A DNA stretch of 64,000 bases. It comes from Crocinitomicaceae bacterium. GTDB taxonomy: Bacteria; Bacteroidota; Bacteroidia; Flavobacteriales_D; Crocinitomicaceae. Shown here piece after piece: positions 55,701 to 64,000 of the stretch. The stretch lies in contig JACJYW010000005.1 in assembly GCA_020635955.1 (NCBI GenBank), forward strand, positions 262,572 through 326,571, given 5' to 3'. The notes beneath the pieces are model-generated. The model ran no database searches, was not told where the DNA came from, and saw only the letters and a list, made by a program, of their open reading frames with translations. Positions within the stretch are counted from its first letter, which is position 1. Each line of letters begins with the position of its first letter. Both the position numbers and the translations under genes were made by a program.

Positions 55701-55940
55701 AAAGTTGACTTCTTCAGCCAAATCCTTTAAGAAAGGAGCATCTTTTAGAGTAAGATTGTAGCGATCAAAGTTAGTCGTTCCACCAAAATCAATTGTTTGC
55801 TTGAAAAGAGCTGTAGGGTTCACTTTTACCCATACTTTTCCATCAACATAATCCTGGTAAATTGTCTGTGCACTAACGCTGAAAGCAAGAAAAACTGCTG
55901 AAAGGGACAGCATTAATCTTTTTAAGTACATTTTTTTCAT
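52725..55940 (-). CDS. Subtilisin-like (S8) serine protease with PKD domains and an atypical sorting domain
   Basis: This 1071-residue protein has a signal peptide ending FLAFSVSAQ and an N-terminal prodomain-like part (about 25-130). The S8 catalytic triad is Asp near 171 in VAIVDDAVD, His near 234 in HGTHVAG, and Ser near 385 in GTSMASP. A PKD-like domain follows (INFTDMSYYNP-type: SVNFTDMSYYNPTTWSW), then a jelly-roll-like region, a PKD/Ig series, and a C-terminal domain of about 80 residues that ends QAVEKFFIK. The end resembles a T9SS sorting domain (beta strands, closing K/R-rich strand), but lacks the usual (Y/F)PNP motif at its start. It is probably exported to the surface. Confidence 0.92.
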   Translation of the reverse strand: MKKMYLKRLMLSLSAVFLAFSVSAQTIYQDYVDGKVWVKVNPTALFKQTIDFGGTTNFDRYNLTLKDAPFLKDLAEEVNFTKIERPFAHVTDEGLNRIYRLTFADPTQVDFIINELSRLESVEYAEKMELLKTTLTPDDTDFNPGDQWSLFQINATSAWNLSTGDANIVVAIVDDAVDIAHVDLTGSIWTNSGEIANNGIDDDGNGYVDDVSGYDVADMDNNPGPGVPVSSYTHGTHVAGIAGATTNNTAGVASIGFGISLMAVKSTNSGTSVTNGYDGVVYAVNSGANVINMSWGGSGSSSTGQSIINYAANNNIICVAAAGNDNVSSTFYPAGYNNVISVASTTTGDAKSSFSNYGSWIDISAPGSGIWSTVPNNGYAIKQGTSMASPLVAGLCGLMLSLNPGLLPSDVETCLLSTADNISAANPGYPGQLGAGRINAFEAMNCIATTLSLSPVADFTADITSIIEGQSVNFTDMSYYNPTTWSWTFSGGTPSTFTGANPPAIVYNTAGTYDVTLTVTNGNGSDTETKTSYITVNGVNGCDTIDNMEPGDLIYTYSYVSSGGYLGGHNSQNITDWAEKFSGYGGGGIAVTGADFYFTEGQTQSTSSVLTLYVWDANGGGGAPGTVLHTQDIPMTEIQFNAAGPGNGQFYITQVDFTSPVIVNTDFFVGFTVTGGPTTDTVCVAMCENFGSAGTNNTTRPCTLWAKWLGTWGSYNSIQSTSKFAAHIYPHITDAPLNANITSNSPVCDGDFMDFDASGSTNAVSWDWAINGTGTPYPTGSQPSVIMDQSGSHWAYMQIFNYCGFSLIDSIQVQVDATPAIAITTTADTICPGNSVDLTASGATSYTWNPGALSGANQTVSPTATTTYNVQGTTGSCSGDANVTIVVDDAPPTALYTISNDTVCVGGYPLSANGGLSSNAATYAWTFTGGDITSSTLPNPQVNYATTGTYTFTLTVENTCAQTDDTTGTIIVVSMDNCPYAGIQEGATEIGTVSYLDQLNDIIYVQFGAAINGDVTFELVSTTGQIVYRNNTNDIAEQAIYEIPVSGLLPAMYLLRISTNDKQAVEKFFIK

Positions 55941-56084
55941 AGACTTATTTTTCTTTAAAATAAAGGCTTAAGGTACGAAAATTTAGATTCGAGTCAAATC
56001 ATTGTTAAATAATCAACGCAAATGATCAGGAATGGATCAAAAGTGAAGATCTATACGATTTAAGATTTCGAAGTAATCCGAGCT

Positions 56085-56801
56085 TCAATCATGAAGAGTT
56101 GCTTCCAATATGGAGAGACTTTTTAAGTCTTGAAAATTGTCAATGATAACCTTGTAATATTGAATGAGATCTTTGATCAATTCTCTTCTAATATCAAGTG
56201 GTATTTGAAGATCTTCTATGCCATCAAATTGCATTTTAGCTACTTGTTTTAGAATATCTGATTTCTGCTCGTCTAAGTAAAATGGATGGTTAGGAATATT
56301 TTTGGTGAATTTTCCTTCCTGAAGATCAAAGTATTTTCCTTCTATATCAAACTGTGGATAGAATCCGAGATATTTGGTTAATTGGAACAAGAATTTGATA
56401 GGGAAATTAGCAGTACGATCACTCAGATCCAAAATTTCCAGAATACTGCGCACAAAAGTGAACAATTCCTGATCTGATTCTTTTTCTTTGATGACTTTGT
56501 TCAGAACTTCATTCACGAAAAAAAGTACGCTGGATTTGTAAGGGTCAAAGGGAATAGATCGATAGATGACAGAGGATTCAATGGCACTAATTTTTGCGAG
56601 TTGACTATCTGACCTTTGATAGTAAGAAATAGAAAGAATGGACAATGGACTTACCAGGTTGCCATTTTTGTTTTTACGTTTAGCTCCCTGAAAAATAAAG
56701 CTTTGTACTCCTTCGTCTTTGGTTAGTGCTTTTATGATAAGACTACTCTCTGAATAATCAGTTTTGTATAAGACGATACCTTCAACGGTTCTAATGCTCA
56801 T
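56085..56801 (-). CDS. recO: DNA recombination/repair mediator RecO
   Basis: This 238-residue cytoplasmic protein helps RecR and RecF load RecA on SSB-coated DNA. The N-terminal OB fold is clear: RTVEGIVLYKTDYSESSLII, then QSFIFQGAKRKNKNGNLVSP, and a helical C-terminal domain follows. No zinc-finger Cys cluster is visible, as in many Bacteroidota RecO. It lies 2 bp after porZ, a pairing I recall from other Bacteroidota, so the two are co-transcribed. Confidence 0.92.
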   Translation of the reverse strand: MSIRTVEGIVLYKTDYSESSLIIKALTKDEGVQSFIFQGAKRKNKNGNLVSPLSILSISYYQRSDSQLAKISAIESSVIYRSIPFDPYKSSVLFFVNEVLNKVIKEKESDQELFTFVRSILEILDLSDRTANFPIKFLFQLTKYLGFYPQFDIEGKYFDLQEGKFTKNIPNHPFYLDEQKSDILKQVAKMQFDGIEDLQIPLDIRRELIKDLIQYYKVIIDNFQDLKSLSILEATLHD

Positions 56802-56803
56802 GA

Positions 56804-59101
56804 TCAGTTGATCAGTACAATTTTAGCAACTTTTTTCCCCTTTCCGTTGGTTGAGGCGGCCCAAACTAAATATACACCAGACTTAGCTCTTTGCCCGGTT
56901 AAGGTGTTTCCGTCCCAGATTACCGTTCCTCCATTTGATACTGTTTTGTAAACAACATTACCGGATACATCAGTGATCTTGACATCTGATTCATAATCAA
57001 GTCCTTGAACTGTAATAGGTCCTGTATGCTCAGGTCTAACAGGATTTGGAAAAACCGTAACATCACTAAATTCTGGATCACCTAATGAGGCGTCTGTTCT
57101 TACGGAAACCAGTCCACTTTCAGTGGCAATGAAAACTTCACCAGTAAGATGGTCAATTCTTATATCCAAAATGTTATCTGAGATCAAAGGGCTGTTCTCT
57201 GTGGTATATCGATATATTTCTTCAGTTCCGTCCGGACTTAGACAAAATACCCCTGAGCTACTTGTGCCTATCCATTTTCTGTTACCACCATCAATGGTAA
57301 TTGCGGTTACATCAGATTCGCCTAATAATTTTTCAATGACACCATCCACCTCAAGTAAAATCGGGCTGGCATCATAATCTCCATACCCTCCATCATATAA
57401 CTGATCAGTATTGTACAGTATGACCATACCTGTTTCCGTTCCTATCCAGATCTCGCCATCTATATCCTGAGCAAAGGACTTAACAAAGGTTGAAGGAAGA
57501 TTACCATAGCCTTCATTCGTAATTAATGTTCTTAACTGGTCATCAGAAGTATCATCAAATGTCCCATTATCATTGAAAGCAACCAAACCTACTGATTTGA
57601 ATCCTACCCACTTGTTACCTTCATTGTCAATTAACAAGCGATATGGATACTGATTTTTTGCAGCTGATCCCATAGAAAATTCATACCACACACCTTCAGG
57701 AGTCATCATTTTCAGAGGATTGATCCCTGGGTTAGTTAGCCATAAATTGCCGTCCTGGTCATATTTTGCATCAGTTACAATGTATCGATCACTTACGATC
57801 TCTAGTGTGGAATTATATTGATCATATATTTCACTTATGTTCTCACCATCTGTAACGCGCATTAATCCTGATTGTGATGATGAGCCAAAAATGAGTTCAT
57901 TCGTATTGTCAGGATTAACAGCTACTGTTATAAAATCCCAACTGATCCCAAATACTATGCTATCCTGGGTTTCATGGTTAAAATTGGTCCATTTTTCATC
58001 TTTTAATCTATAAACTCCATTGTTCAGGTAATTGCTTTGTTGATTGTGTGTAAGTCCTCCACCTGCTACTAAAACGGTCCCATATTGGATATCAATTCTA
58101 TAGCTTCCATCCGCATAAGGTGTATTGTTAAAAACAACACTATTGTTCCAGGTATTTGTTGCTCTGACTAATCCACCTTTGTGATCGGCTGCCCAGTACT
58201 CTCCATTATAATAGAGCGCCCCCTCAACTAAGGCAAATTGTCCATTCAACTCCCATATGTTGAACTCCATTTCCATATTCGAATTGATTTGCTCAATTCC
58301 TCCATATGTAGCAAAGAACAATTTTCCATCATCCACTTTCATATCTCTGAGTTCTCTTGGATTGTTTGTATATGGAGTGAAATTTCCATTTTGAATGTAG
58401 TAAACTGAATCCTCCCCATAAATGGGCGAATTGTAAGAAAATACAAGTTTATCACCATAAGTTTCTAATTCCTGAATCTCTGCATTGATGAGATAAGATG
58501 GTATAGTGGTTAAATGATTCCATTGATTTTTGTCATTCAAAAATGTTTGCTCTTTATGAGCATAGTAAATACCTTGAGATGTAGATACGTATAGAGTGTC
58601 TTGATAAATAGTTACATCATTTACCGACGGATTATCATAAGGATAGTAGGTGTCTTTGATCTCTTTTTTCGCATTATCCAGGATAACGAGCCCCTCTTTA
58701 GTGGCGATATATATGAGGTCGTTATCAAAATAAAAAGAATTAACCTGCTTTTCTCCACCTGTTTCAGCCAATTTGATCCAAGGAACATTCGTGATCGTGT
58801 TTCCTTCAATGATATCAATATTTCCATTTTCATATCCTATGATCGCAAGATTATTTTTGCCATCAATGGCTGAAATACCAAGATCAGATAAGCCATTAGT
58901 TGAAGTTAGCTGACTAACTGTTTGGTCGGATTTGCTGTATTCAATTACACCATTGGCACAGGCCATATAGATGTATTCTTCCGTCTCTGCTATTCCAATT
59001 GCATTTGAAATTGAAAAGTGAATTCTCCAGTCTTGCATAGCTAACTGTGCACCAGATAAAAATGGCATGAGATATATAAGAAGGATAATTCGGTTGATCA
59101 T
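56804..59101 (-). CDS. porZ: T9SS component PorZ
   Basis: This 765-residue surface protein belongs to the type IX secretion machinery. PorZ partners PorU at the outer surface and handles the anionic LPS used to anchor cargo. A signal peptide is followed by MQDWRIHFSISNAIGIA, two regions of beta-propeller blades (about residues 25-650, for example YIYMACANGVIEYSK and ELWIGTETGM-type blades), and a C-terminal sorting-like domain (VFPNPVRPEHTGP ... KKVAKIVLIN). The order porZ-recO matches the layout I recall for this locus in other Bacteroidota. The strong terminator at 59162 separates it from the adhesin gene upstream on this strand. Confidence 0.87.
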   Translation of the reverse strand: MINRIILLIYLMPFLSGAQLAMQDWRIHFSISNAIGIAETEEYIYMACANGVIEYSKSDQTVSQLTSTNGLSDLGISAIDGKNNLAIIGYENGNIDIIEGNTITNVPWIKLAETGGEKQVNSFYFDNDLIYIATKEGLVILDNAKKEIKDTYYPYDNPSVNDVTIYQDTLYVSTSQGIYYAHKEQTFLNDKNQWNHLTTIPSYLINAEIQELETYGDKLVFSYNSPIYGEDSVYYIQNGNFTPYTNNPRELRDMKVDDGKLFFATYGGIEQINSNMEMEFNIWELNGQFALVEGALYYNGEYWAADHKGGLVRATNTWNNSVVFNNTPYADGSYRIDIQYGTVLVAGGGLTHNQQSNYLNNGVYRLKDEKWTNFNHETQDSIVFGISWDFITVAVNPDNTNELIFGSSSQSGLMRVTDGENISEIYDQYNSTLEIVSDRYIVTDAKYDQDGNLWLTNPGINPLKMMTPEGVWYEFSMGSAAKNQYPYRLLIDNEGNKWVGFKSVGLVAFNDNGTFDDTSDDQLRTLITNEGYGNLPSTFVKSFAQDIDGEIWIGTETGMVILYNTDQLYDGGYGDYDASPILLEVDGVIEKLLGESDVTAITIDGGNRKWIGTSSSGVFCLSPDGTEEIYRYTTENSPLISDNILDIRIDHLTGEVFIATESGLVSVRTDASLGDPEFSDVTVFPNPVRPEHTGPITVQGLDYESDVKITDVSGNVVYKTVSNGGTVIWDGNTLTGQRAKSGVYLVWAASTNGKGKKVAKIVLIN

Positions 59102-59161
59102 CTAGACCAAATTTACAACATTAACTTCTTTGAGATCATTTTATTGTCCTCTTATGGGAAT

Positions 59162-59199
59162 AAAAAAGCCCCCTGCATGAAGTGCGGGGGGCTTTTTTT
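59162..59199 (-). terminator. Strong terminator between the adhesin and porZ
   Basis: AAAAAAGCCCCC pairs with GGGGGCTTTTTT, with further GCA/TGC pairing at the loop. It has T-runs on both strands, so it works in either direction; the upstream gene at 59214 reads toward it. Confidence 0.92.
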
Positions 59200-59213
59200 A
59201 ATATTTAAAAATA

Positions 59214-62200
59214 CTAGTGAACAATAATTCTAGTGGTCATTGAAGCAACATCACTTGTCACTTTCAGCATATATGGTCCATCTGCAAGATTCGACAGATC
59301 AATAACTGTATAATCTGTATTTACAAACTTGTTAAAGATCAACTGACCAGAAAGATCATAAACTTCAATTGTGTAATTGGACGCCTCTTCAAAAATCAGG
59401 TTGAATAATCCGTTGGAAGGATTAGGATAAATTTGAAGATCAAGATCTTCCAATTCTGTAATAAGGTTAGGATCTGTATTCAAAATAGAAGTGGTTGTAT
59501 TTGATCGTGAAGAATTGTAATCCTGTGCTTTATTTGTGGCAGTACAAGTACTAGGAGGTGTAATTTCGATCATATAATCCAATCCTGTGATCGTAGGTGG
59601 AGTATCTGAAATGGATGTTACAGTATTGGATACAGTGCTTAACAAAGTCCATCCAGATTGTGTAGTAAATCTATAAACCGTGAAGTCAGGATAAGTAAAT
59701 CCTTCATATTTATCCCAGAATATATCATAGTTACCACCTCCGGCATCTTGAATGGTTACATGAATTGTTTTGTGTTCTGGACTCAATAATGATTCAACTC
59801 CGCATGTATCCACTGCAGTTATTTGGTATCTCCATGATCTCAATGCAGGATAGGCAATGGTGTCATTGTATTGAGAAAGAGATGAATAACTTACGGTGTC
59901 TACAAATTGGAAGAGATCTGCAATAGATGATTCTCTGTATATTCTGTAGTGATCAATGTTATTAGTAATTGGTTTTTCCCAGATAATTAAGTTGGTATTC
60001 GTAGTTGTATCAACTGATACAATACAGATCTCCTGTACATCTGGTAAAACGGCCGGAACTTCAACCATCAGAGCTCCTTTACAAGTATTAACATCTTCCA
60101 CCACTACTGAGTAATATCCAGTTCCTATGTTTGAGATATCTTCTGTTGTCTGTCCTGAACTCCACGTTGTTGAACTGATTGTATTAGCTGAGCTAATATC
60201 TATGTTGATGACACCATCATTTGCACAGGTCGAAGCGACAACAGAATCAACTGTTACAACCGGTCCTCCGGTTTCAGAAACTGAGCTATATAACATGTGA
60301 GTACAACCATTGACGTCAGTGATCTCAAATTGATATCCTCCAGCCCCAACTGAACTATAGTTCGAATTGACTTCTCCTCCAATATCATTTCCCTGATCGT
60401 CTTTCCATTGGAACGTATAGCCAGGCGTGCCTCCAAATACTGTAGCATCTAAAGAACCATCAGGAGTACCACATGTTGATTCAGTGCTTGTAATTACTCC
60501 ATATATCATTCCCGGTTGCTGAACCACGAATGAAGCAGAGGCATCACATCCATTAACATCTTCAATTCTTACTTCATATTGTCCTGCGGCAAGTCCGGTA
60601 ATATCTTCAGATACTGCGCCGTTTGACCATTCAAAAGTTAATGGACCCGCACCAGAAGCTGTTAGGTTGATCGATCCATTTTCATCACCATAACACATGT
60701 TATCGGTAACAACACCTGAAACAGAGATAGCGGTAGAAGATACCGTTGCCACATCCATAGCATAACATCCGTTAGCATCTGTAACATTGATATAGTATAG
60801 TCTTGCTTTCAAGTTAGAAATGGATGTTGTTGATGAACCATTGCTCCAGTAAACATCATAAGGTGTTGCTCCTCCATTTATTGTCGCAGTTGCCGTTCCA
60901 TTTGAACTTCCGCATGTTTCAGGAGTAGTTGCAATGGCAACGGAAGGCAATTGATTTACCGTTACAGTAATTTGATCAGAGGACACACAACCTGCAGATG
61001 AAGCTGTAACAGTGTACGTGGTTGTAGTTCCTGGTTTGAAAGTGAAGTTATTGATTGCGTCATTGTCCCATGAGATCAATGCGTTGCCTGGATTGTATGC
61101 TGACAACGTAATGGCTTCGCCTTCGCAAATTGTAGTATCTGAACCTGCATCAACTGTCGGAGCTGAAGGGTCTGATAAACTAACGCCCGGTCCTGCATAA
61201 ACAGTTTGACAACCTGTTCCGTTTTCCACTGTAATTGCTGTATAAGATCCTGCACTCAATCCTGAAATAGTTAGATCTCCACCTGTAGTTGAAGTTTGAT
61301 TAAATGGTCCTTGTACGCCTCCGTTTGTATAGTAGATGTTATATGATGTTGAAGGGGTTACACCACTAATTACGAAAGAACCATCAGACGCACCACATGC
61401 TGATGGGTTAGTTCCACTAACGCTAAAGGCAGGTGGATTAGAAGAAACAGTAATAATGTCTGAACCTGGTAAACTCGTACATCCTCCAACAGTTGCTGTT
61501 ACAAAGTAAGTTCCTGCTGCAGCAGCTGTTACAGCTGTAATTGTAGGGTTTTGTACAGATGAAGAGAAGGCGTTTGGTCCAGTCCAGGCATAAGTAGCAC
61601 CACCAATTGTTGAAGCCATTAAATTCAGATCAGCACCTTCACATAATGGTGAATTTGCGGTAATAGATGGTGAAGCAGGCAATGGATTGACGTCAATTGT
61701 TGCGTTGGTATCCAAAGTACATCCGTTGTTATCTGTTATTGTAAGGTTTATAGTTTGCCCCGTTCCAACAGAAGGTGTGAATGCTACGCCATTTGAAATT
61801 CCGGTCCACGCATAATTATAAGGAGATGCACCCCCTGTAGCAGTAGCAGTCAAGGTGTGTGAATCACCATCACACAATGTTGCTAAGTTTCCAGCTATAG
61901 TAGTGGTCATAGCTGCTGGGTCAGATAATGTTTCTAAAGATGGAGAAGAAGTACATCCATTTCCATCTACCACAAAAACGTCATAGTTCCCTGAGCACAA
62001 AGAATTGAATGTAGTTGAAGCCTGGTAAGTTGATCCATTATTATTTGTGTATGTGTAAGGAAGAACTCCTCCAGTAGGAGTAACTACAATTTGACCATCA
62101 CAGCTTCCGGGACAATTTGGATCTGTCGAGGTAACTGTATGAGCAACAGCGGTTGGGCTATTAATGTTTTCAACGCTTGGTGCAGACAAACATGCGTTAG

Positions 62201-64000
62201 CATCCTGAACTATGACAGTGTAGCTTCCTGCACAAAGCGAAGTAAAATTCGAACTTACTTGATAAGTTGAACCATTATTGTTGGAATAAGTATATGGTGC
62301 TGTACCTCCGAAGGCAGTAACTGAGATCATACCATCACAATTACCAAAGCAAATTACATCTGTTGGTGTTGCAGACATTGTTATTGCTGTTGGTTGAGAA
62401 ATTGTATAAGTACCCACATCATTATAACTACACCCCGTTGTTACATATTCAACATTAATATTTGAATAAGTTCCGGCAGCTAAACCAGTGAACGCGATAT
62501 CACCTGTAGCTGAAGCAGTGTAGCCATTCGTTGCGCCCAGGTTGTATGAAACATTATAAGAACCTCCCGGAACTAATCCAGAAATGGTGAATGAACCATC
62601 AGAGCTACCATTACAAGTTGTACCATTAGTACTTACAGAGAAAGATGGGCTTGCTACTACGGTAACTGAAACATTATAAATAAGGGTATCCAAACCATCT
62701 GTCACATATAGATCAACTGAACCAACGCCGCTTTGTCCGGCCTCTGGTATTATGTTTATTTTGAATTCATTGGTTGGTGAAAAAGGATCATAAGCATTAA
62801 TTCTTGTGATCACAATGTTAGGACTGGTAATCAATCCGGTATTTAGTGATACTGCTGTTATATATAAGCTGTCGTGATCCTGATCATCAAAAGTAATTGA
62901 AGTGTACACATCTCCACCTAAATCCTGACAAATGGAGTTGTTACCTGCATCAGAATTGTATACGGGTTGGAAATTATAAGCTCTGATCTCAGGAATTCCT
63001 GAATTTGTGGTGCTTACAAATGGTCTGTTTGATGGATCAAAAACTTCAATATCAATGGGGTAACTATAATTGTTGTCCAAAGCACCCCCTAATAGTTGCC
63101 ATCCATTTTGTTCCCAATAAACAAAAGTTTCACCAGTCCCTCCGGAAACGTAGGCAACGAACATTGAATCATTGCTATCATACGCCATAGCCATATCATA
63201 GATAAAATCACCCGTATTAAGATTATTTTCAAAATTGTAAATACTTCCATTTGTTCTTGCACATTGAACTTCCATATTTTGAGTGGAAGTAACAAAACAA
63301 ACACCAGGAGAGGCACCAGGGTTTACATCAATATCATAATAAGAGGGGTCCAAACTTACCGTTCCTGCTGGAAATTGAGTGAAAGGTCCAGCAGTTTCTG
63401 CTGAAAGCCATAATTGAACCTCATAGTTTCCCGATACTACATCTGAAGCAGCATATACTTTGTTGCCTTCTGATGCTAACTTGATAGTGTAAGGATTGCT
63501 TAGAAAATCAGCCGAAAAGGGTAACCATGAGGCGCCATTCCATTTTTTAACCTGAACAGTATAGCTGGTAGTGATATATGACACAAAAATTTCAGTTTGA
63601 GTTTCACTCACTTCCAGGGATGCGGTTTCAGATAAATATGGAGCTGATATTCCGGTATCTCCAATTTGAACCCAACTTGAACCATCCCATTTGAAAACCA
63701 GATATTTGGAAAGGGAAATATCAAAAAAACCAACGTAAATGTCATTTCCAATATGAACAATATCCACATCCTCAACTTGATCTCCTGCTACTATTTGTGG
63801 CATTACCATCCATTGCTGTCCATCCCAAAACTGAACATCCAGATTATTAGATTGAACATAAGCGACTACTGGTCGGTTGTTGTCAAGAACAGTAAAATCG
63901 TGTTGATCTGCATACGGTAAAATGCCCACTGGCCCAAATAATTTCCAGTCCTGCGCTTGAGAAAATAAGTTAATGGTCAATAAACTGATAAAGAGAATCT
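59214..64000 (-). CDS. SprB-repeat adhesin with T9SS sorting domain (start lies beyond the window)
   Basis: At least 1595 residues are visible. The frame is open past 63980 to the window edge: upstream codons read ILFISLLTINLFSQAQ, the end of a signal peptide, so the real start is outside. An N-terminal non-repetitive region (to about 62930) is followed by a cadherin/Ig-like unit, then at least two SprB-type repeats (CFGNCDGMISVTAFGGTAPY and CPGSCDGQIVVTPTGGVLPY are parallel) and further Ig-like repeats with 'GGATPY'-type turns, a fibronectin-III-like region (about 59520-60050), and a C-terminal sorting domain from IYPNPSNGL to MTTRIIVH. SprB repeats occur in gliding adhesins; here a mobile or static surface adhesin is inferred. 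Confidence 0.9.
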   Translation of the reverse strand, partial: ILFISLLTINLFSQAQDWKLFGPVGILPYADQHDFTVLDNNRPVVAYVQSNNLDVQFWDGQQWMVMPQIVAGDQVEDVDIVHIGNDIYVGFFDISLSKYLVFKWDGSSWVQIGDTGISAPYLSETASLEVSETQTEIFVSYITTSYTVQVKKWNGASWLPFSADFLSNPYTIKLASEGNKVYAASDVVSGNYEVQLWLSAETAGPFTQFPAGTVSLDPSYYDIDVNPGASPGVCFVTSTQNMEVQCARTNGSIYNFENNLNTGDFIYDMAMAYDSNDSMFVAYVSGGTGETFVYWEQNGWQLLGGALDNNYSYPIDIEVFDPSNRPFVSTTNSGIPEIRAYNFQPVYNSDAGNNSICQDLGGDVYTSITFDDQDHDSLYITAVSLNTGLITSPNIVITRINAYDPFSPTNEFKINIIPEAGQSGVGSVDLYVTDGLDTLIYNVSVTVVASPSFSVSTNGTTCNGSSDGSFTISGLVPGGSYNVSYNLGATNGYTASATGDIAFTGLAAGTYSNINVEYVTTGCSYNDVGTYTISQPTAITMSATPTDVICFGNCDGMISVTAFGGTAPYTYSNNNGSTYQVSSNFTSLCAGSYTVIVQDANACLSAPSVENINSPTAVAHTVTSTDPNCPGSCDGQIVVTPTGGVLPYTYTNNNGSTYQASTTFNSLCSGNYDVFVVDGNGCTSSPSLETLSDPAAMTTTIAGNLATLCDGDSHTLTATATGGASPYNYAWTGISNGVAFTPSVGTGQTINLTITDNNGCTLDTNATIDVNPLPASPSITANSPLCEGADLNLMASTIGGATYAWTGPNAFSSSVQNPTITAVTAAAAGTYFVTATVGGCTSLPGSDIITVSSNPPAFSVSGTNPSACGASDGSFVISGVTPSTSYNIYYTNGGVQGPFNQTSTTGGDLTISGLSAGSYTAITVENGTGCQTVYAGPGVSLSDPSAPTVDAGSDTTICEGEAITLSAYNPGNALISWDNDAINNFTFKPGTTTTYTVTASSAGCVSSDQITVTVNQLPSVAIATTPETCGSSNGTATATINGGATPYDVYWSNGSSTTSISNLKARLYYINVTDANGCYAMDVATVSSTAISVSGVVTDNMCYGDENGSINLTASGAGPLTFEWSNGAVSEDITGLAAGQYEVRIEDVNGCDASASFVVQQPGMIYGVITSTESTCGTPDGSLDATVFGGTPGYTFQWKDDQGNDIGGEVNSNYSSVGAGGYQFEITDVNGCTHMLYSSVSETGGPVVTVDSVVASTCANDGVINIDISSANTISSTTWSSGQTTEDISNIGTGYYSVVVEDVNTCKGALMVEVPAVLPDVQEICIVSVDTTTNTNLIIWEKPITNNIDHYRIYRESSIADLFQFVDTVSYSSLSQYNDTIAYPALRSWRYQITAVDTCGVESLLSPEHKTIHVTIQDAGGGNYDIFWDKYEGFTYPDFTVYRFTTQSGWTLLSTVSNTVTSISDTPPTITGLDYMIEITPPSTCTATNKAQDYNSSRSNTTTSILNTDPNLITELEDLDLQIYPNPSNGLFNLIFEEASNYTIEVYDLSGQLIFNKFVNTDYTVIDLSNLADGPYMLKVTSDVASMTTRIIVH

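Overview
The window is AT-rich chromosomal DNA from a member of the Bacteroidota, most likely a flavobacterium-type marine or freshwater bacterium. The evidence is in the sequence: several genes follow a TAnnTTTG-type -7 box (12623, 30766, 30927, 43580), many secreted proteins end in type IX secretion (T9SS) C-terminal sorting domains, and there is a PorZ homologue, a CCDC81/HU-SPOR protein, LytTR two-component genes with a propeller sensor, and many 'signal peptide ending in AQ' outer-membrane proteins. No phage, transposase, plasmid or CRISPR gene was seen.

Layout. 1-608: 5' part of an unrecognised gene, tRNA-Ala(GGC) with its terminator, and a 94-bp tandem inverted-repeat element that copies the 5' end of the tRNA. 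642-6107 (minus): a TetR-controlled efflux operon (TetR, ABC exporter with a degenerate ATPase, HlyD adaptor, TolC-like channel, PII/CutA-like small protein) with a palindromic operator inside its own promoter. 6212-12510: Rieske protein, a 1150-residue outer-membrane protein, then a PLP Cys/Met enzyme, rhodanese and SDR operon. 12667-16986: two tandem M43 metalloproteases with T9SS sorting domains. 17052-22061 (minus): TonB-C-domain protein, acidic-repeat lipoprotein, and a LytS-type sensor kinase with its LytTR regulator. 22337-30691 (minus): a 2784-residue protein joining an N-terminal outer-membrane-barrel-like domain to 21 Ig-like repeats and a Gly/Thr/Asn-rich tail. 30952-31431: tRNA-Phe(GAA) followed by a 116-bp tandem repeat array. 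31476-35780: coaX, an outer-membrane protein, a TPR protein, lptC and a small membrane protein. 35783-48082: mixed housekeeping and envelope genes (rlmN, DUF2459, lipoprotein, plug-only TonB-type protein, TonB-dependent receptor, HU/SPOR protein, C1 peptidase, APC permease). 48214-64000 (minus): large T9SS cargo proteins around recO and porZ, ending in a SprB-repeat adhesin whose start lies outside the window.

Much of the window serves envelope biogenesis and secretion. PorZ is an outer-membrane component of the T9SS attachment machinery, and the two M43 proteases, the subtilisin-like protease, the 1402-residue BNR/propeller protein and the SprB-repeat adhesin are its likely clients. LptC serves LPS export. 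The most unusual items are the barrel-Ig giant protein without a T9SS signal, the efflux ABC protein with altered ATPase motifs, the plug-only TonB-type protein, the tRNA-associated tandem repeats, and an exact 20-bp direct repeat bracketing the gene at 48214-52422.
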